Below are positions 14,084-14,988 of a DNA stretch of 14,988 nt, piece after piece (position 1 is the stretch's first letter; each line of letters starts with the position of its first letter). The translations under genes were made by a program, and so were the position numbers. Source of the DNA: Spartobacteria bacterium (lineage in GTDB: Bacteria; Verrucomicrobiota; Verrucomicrobiia; Chthoniobacterales; UBA10450); contig JAJPJU010000203.1 in assembly GCA_021324035.1 (NCBI GenBank), forward strand, positions 1 through 14,988, in the 5' to 3' direction. A model generated the notes under the pieces. The model did no database searches, was not told the DNA's origin, and was given only the letters and a program-made list of their open reading frames with translations.

Positions 14084-14988
14084 ATGAGCACGACAACGAC
14101 TGAAACCAAAACAAAACAAGATTACAAAGTCGCCGATATTTCGCTGGCCGACTTTGGCCGCAAGGAAATTTCAATCGCGGAAAAGGAAATGCCCGGATTG
14201 ATGTCGATCCGCGAAAAGTATTCGCAATCGAAACCACTGGCTGGTGTGCGCATCACCGGTTCCCTGCACATGACAATCCAGACCGCGGTGTTGATCGAAA
14301 CACTGATCGATCTTGGCGCCTCAGTTCGCTGGGCTTCGTGCAACATTTTTTCAACCCAGGACCATGCCGCGGCGGCAATCGCCAAGGAGGGCATCCCAGT
14401 TTTTGCGTGGAAAGGCGAATCACTCGAAGAGTATTGGTGGTGCACTTATCGCGCGCTTTCGCACCCGGACGGCAAGGGTCCGCAGTTAATTGTGGATGAC
14501 GGCGGCGACGCCACTTTGCTGATTCACAAAGGTTACGAGCTCGAAGAAGGCAGCGATTGGGCGAAATCCAAATCTGCGAACAAGGAAGAGCAGGTCATCA
14601 AGGATTTGTTGCTCGAAGTGCAACGTGAGAATCCGTATCGCTGGCACGAGATTGCGAAAGACTGGCGCGGCGTTTCGGAAGAAACGACTACCGGCGTGCA
14701 TCGTCTCTATAAGATGGCGCAGGAAAACCGGCTGCTGGTTCCTGCAATCAACGTCAACGATTCCGTTACCAAATCGAAGTTCGATAATCTCTACGGTTGC
14801 CGGCATTCGCTGGTCGACGGATTAAATCGCGCGCTCGATGTGATGATCGCCGGCAAGGTTGCGGTCATCTGTGGTTATGGCGACGTCGGCAAAGGTTGCG
14901 CGCAATCACTGCGCGGGCAGGGCGCCAGAGTTGTGATCACCGAGATCGACCCGATCTGCGCGCTGCAAGCCGCGATGGAGGGATACCA
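14084..14988 (+). CDS. ahcY: S-adenosylhomocysteine hydrolase, 3' end cut by window edge
   Basis: AhcY splits S-adenosylhomocysteine, the inhibitory by-product of methylation, into adenosine and homocysteine, using bound NAD. The 301 visible residues start MSTTTTETKTKQDYKVADISL. Conserved features include KEMPGLMSIREKY (35-46), RITGSLHMTIQTAVLIETL (56-74), SCNIFSTQDHAAAAI (85-99), VNDSVTKSKFDNLYGCR (224-240) and the NAD-binding VICGYGDVGKGCAQSLRGQG (261-280). The segment at 132-180 (GPQLIVDDGGDATLLIHKGYELEEG onward) is consistent with the longer AhcY form of about 470 residues, so roughly the last third is missing. The ATG lies 3 bp after the metK stop with no ribosome site, which suggests translational coupling. 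Pairing it with metK keeps SAM supply and SAH removal together. Confidence 0.97.
   Translation, partial: MSTTTTETKTKQDYKVADISLADFGRKEISIAEKEMPGLMSIREKYSQSKPLAGVRITGSLHMTIQTAVLIETLIDLGASVRWASCNIFSTQDHAAAAIAKEGIPVFAWKGESLEEYWWCTYRALSHPDGKGPQLIVDDGGDATLLIHKGYELEEGSDWAKSKSANKEEQVIKDLLLEVQRENPYRWHEIAKDWRGVSEETTTGVHRLYKMAQENRLLVPAINVNDSVTKSKFDNLYGCRHSLVDGLNRALDVMIAGKVAVICGYGDVGKGCAQSLRGQGARVVITEIDPICALQAAMEGY

Overview
The window looks like a chromosomal segment of a Gram-negative soil or water bacterium, most likely Verrucomicrobiota (Chthoniobacterales or Spartobacteria-like). This rests on overall gene content, the ExbB/ExbD/TonB layout, a membrane-anchored FlgO/TolB-TPR protein that opens FFDELKRRK, scarce Shine-Dalgarno sequences and several families of short tandem intergenic repeats. 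It is an inference without database support. Thirteen complete genes and two edge-truncated genes fill nearly all of the sequence. No RNA gene, insertion sequence, CRISPR array or phage gene was seen.

Left part, minus strand (1-4751): galE (UDP-glucose 4-epimerase, cut by the left edge), a lipoprotein with a 3D (RlpA-like) domain and a 45-bp tandem-repeat lysine-rich tail, mscL (mechanosensitive channel with a C-terminal zinc ribbon), and leuS (leucyl-tRNA synthetase). leuS carries an in-frame insertion made of a heptanucleotide repeat and an abutting perfect hairpin. rdgB (inosine/xanthosine triphosphate pyrophosphatase) diverges from leuS across a gap containing a decamer repeat.

Middle (5413-9767): rdgB converges, with stop codons overlapping, on a four-gene minus-strand operon exbB-exbD-tonB-exbD, an inner-membrane energy-transduction complex for TonB-dependent outer-membrane transport. 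Upstream of it on the same strand lie a fumarylacetoacetate-hydrolase-family gene and a secreted phosphodiester-glycosidase-like gene, separated by a third repeat family. The glycosidase-like gene overlaps the end of a large membrane-anchored FlgO/TolB-TPR gene.

Right part (11838-14988): an ArsR-type winged-helix protein fused to a SAM-dependent methyltransferase domain is divergent from metK-ahcY. Together these suggest a self-contained SAM-cycle control unit. metK makes SAM, ahcY removes SAH, and the fusion protein could read SAM or SAH and repress from the 104-bp shared intergenic region. That region contains a 28-bp imperfect dyad lying over a good sigma70-like promoter for the regulator.

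The observations I rank highest are the SAM-cycle regulator with its candidate operator, the repeat insertion inside leuS (with a related repeat just before metK), and the tandem-repeat tail of the 3D-domain lipoprotein.
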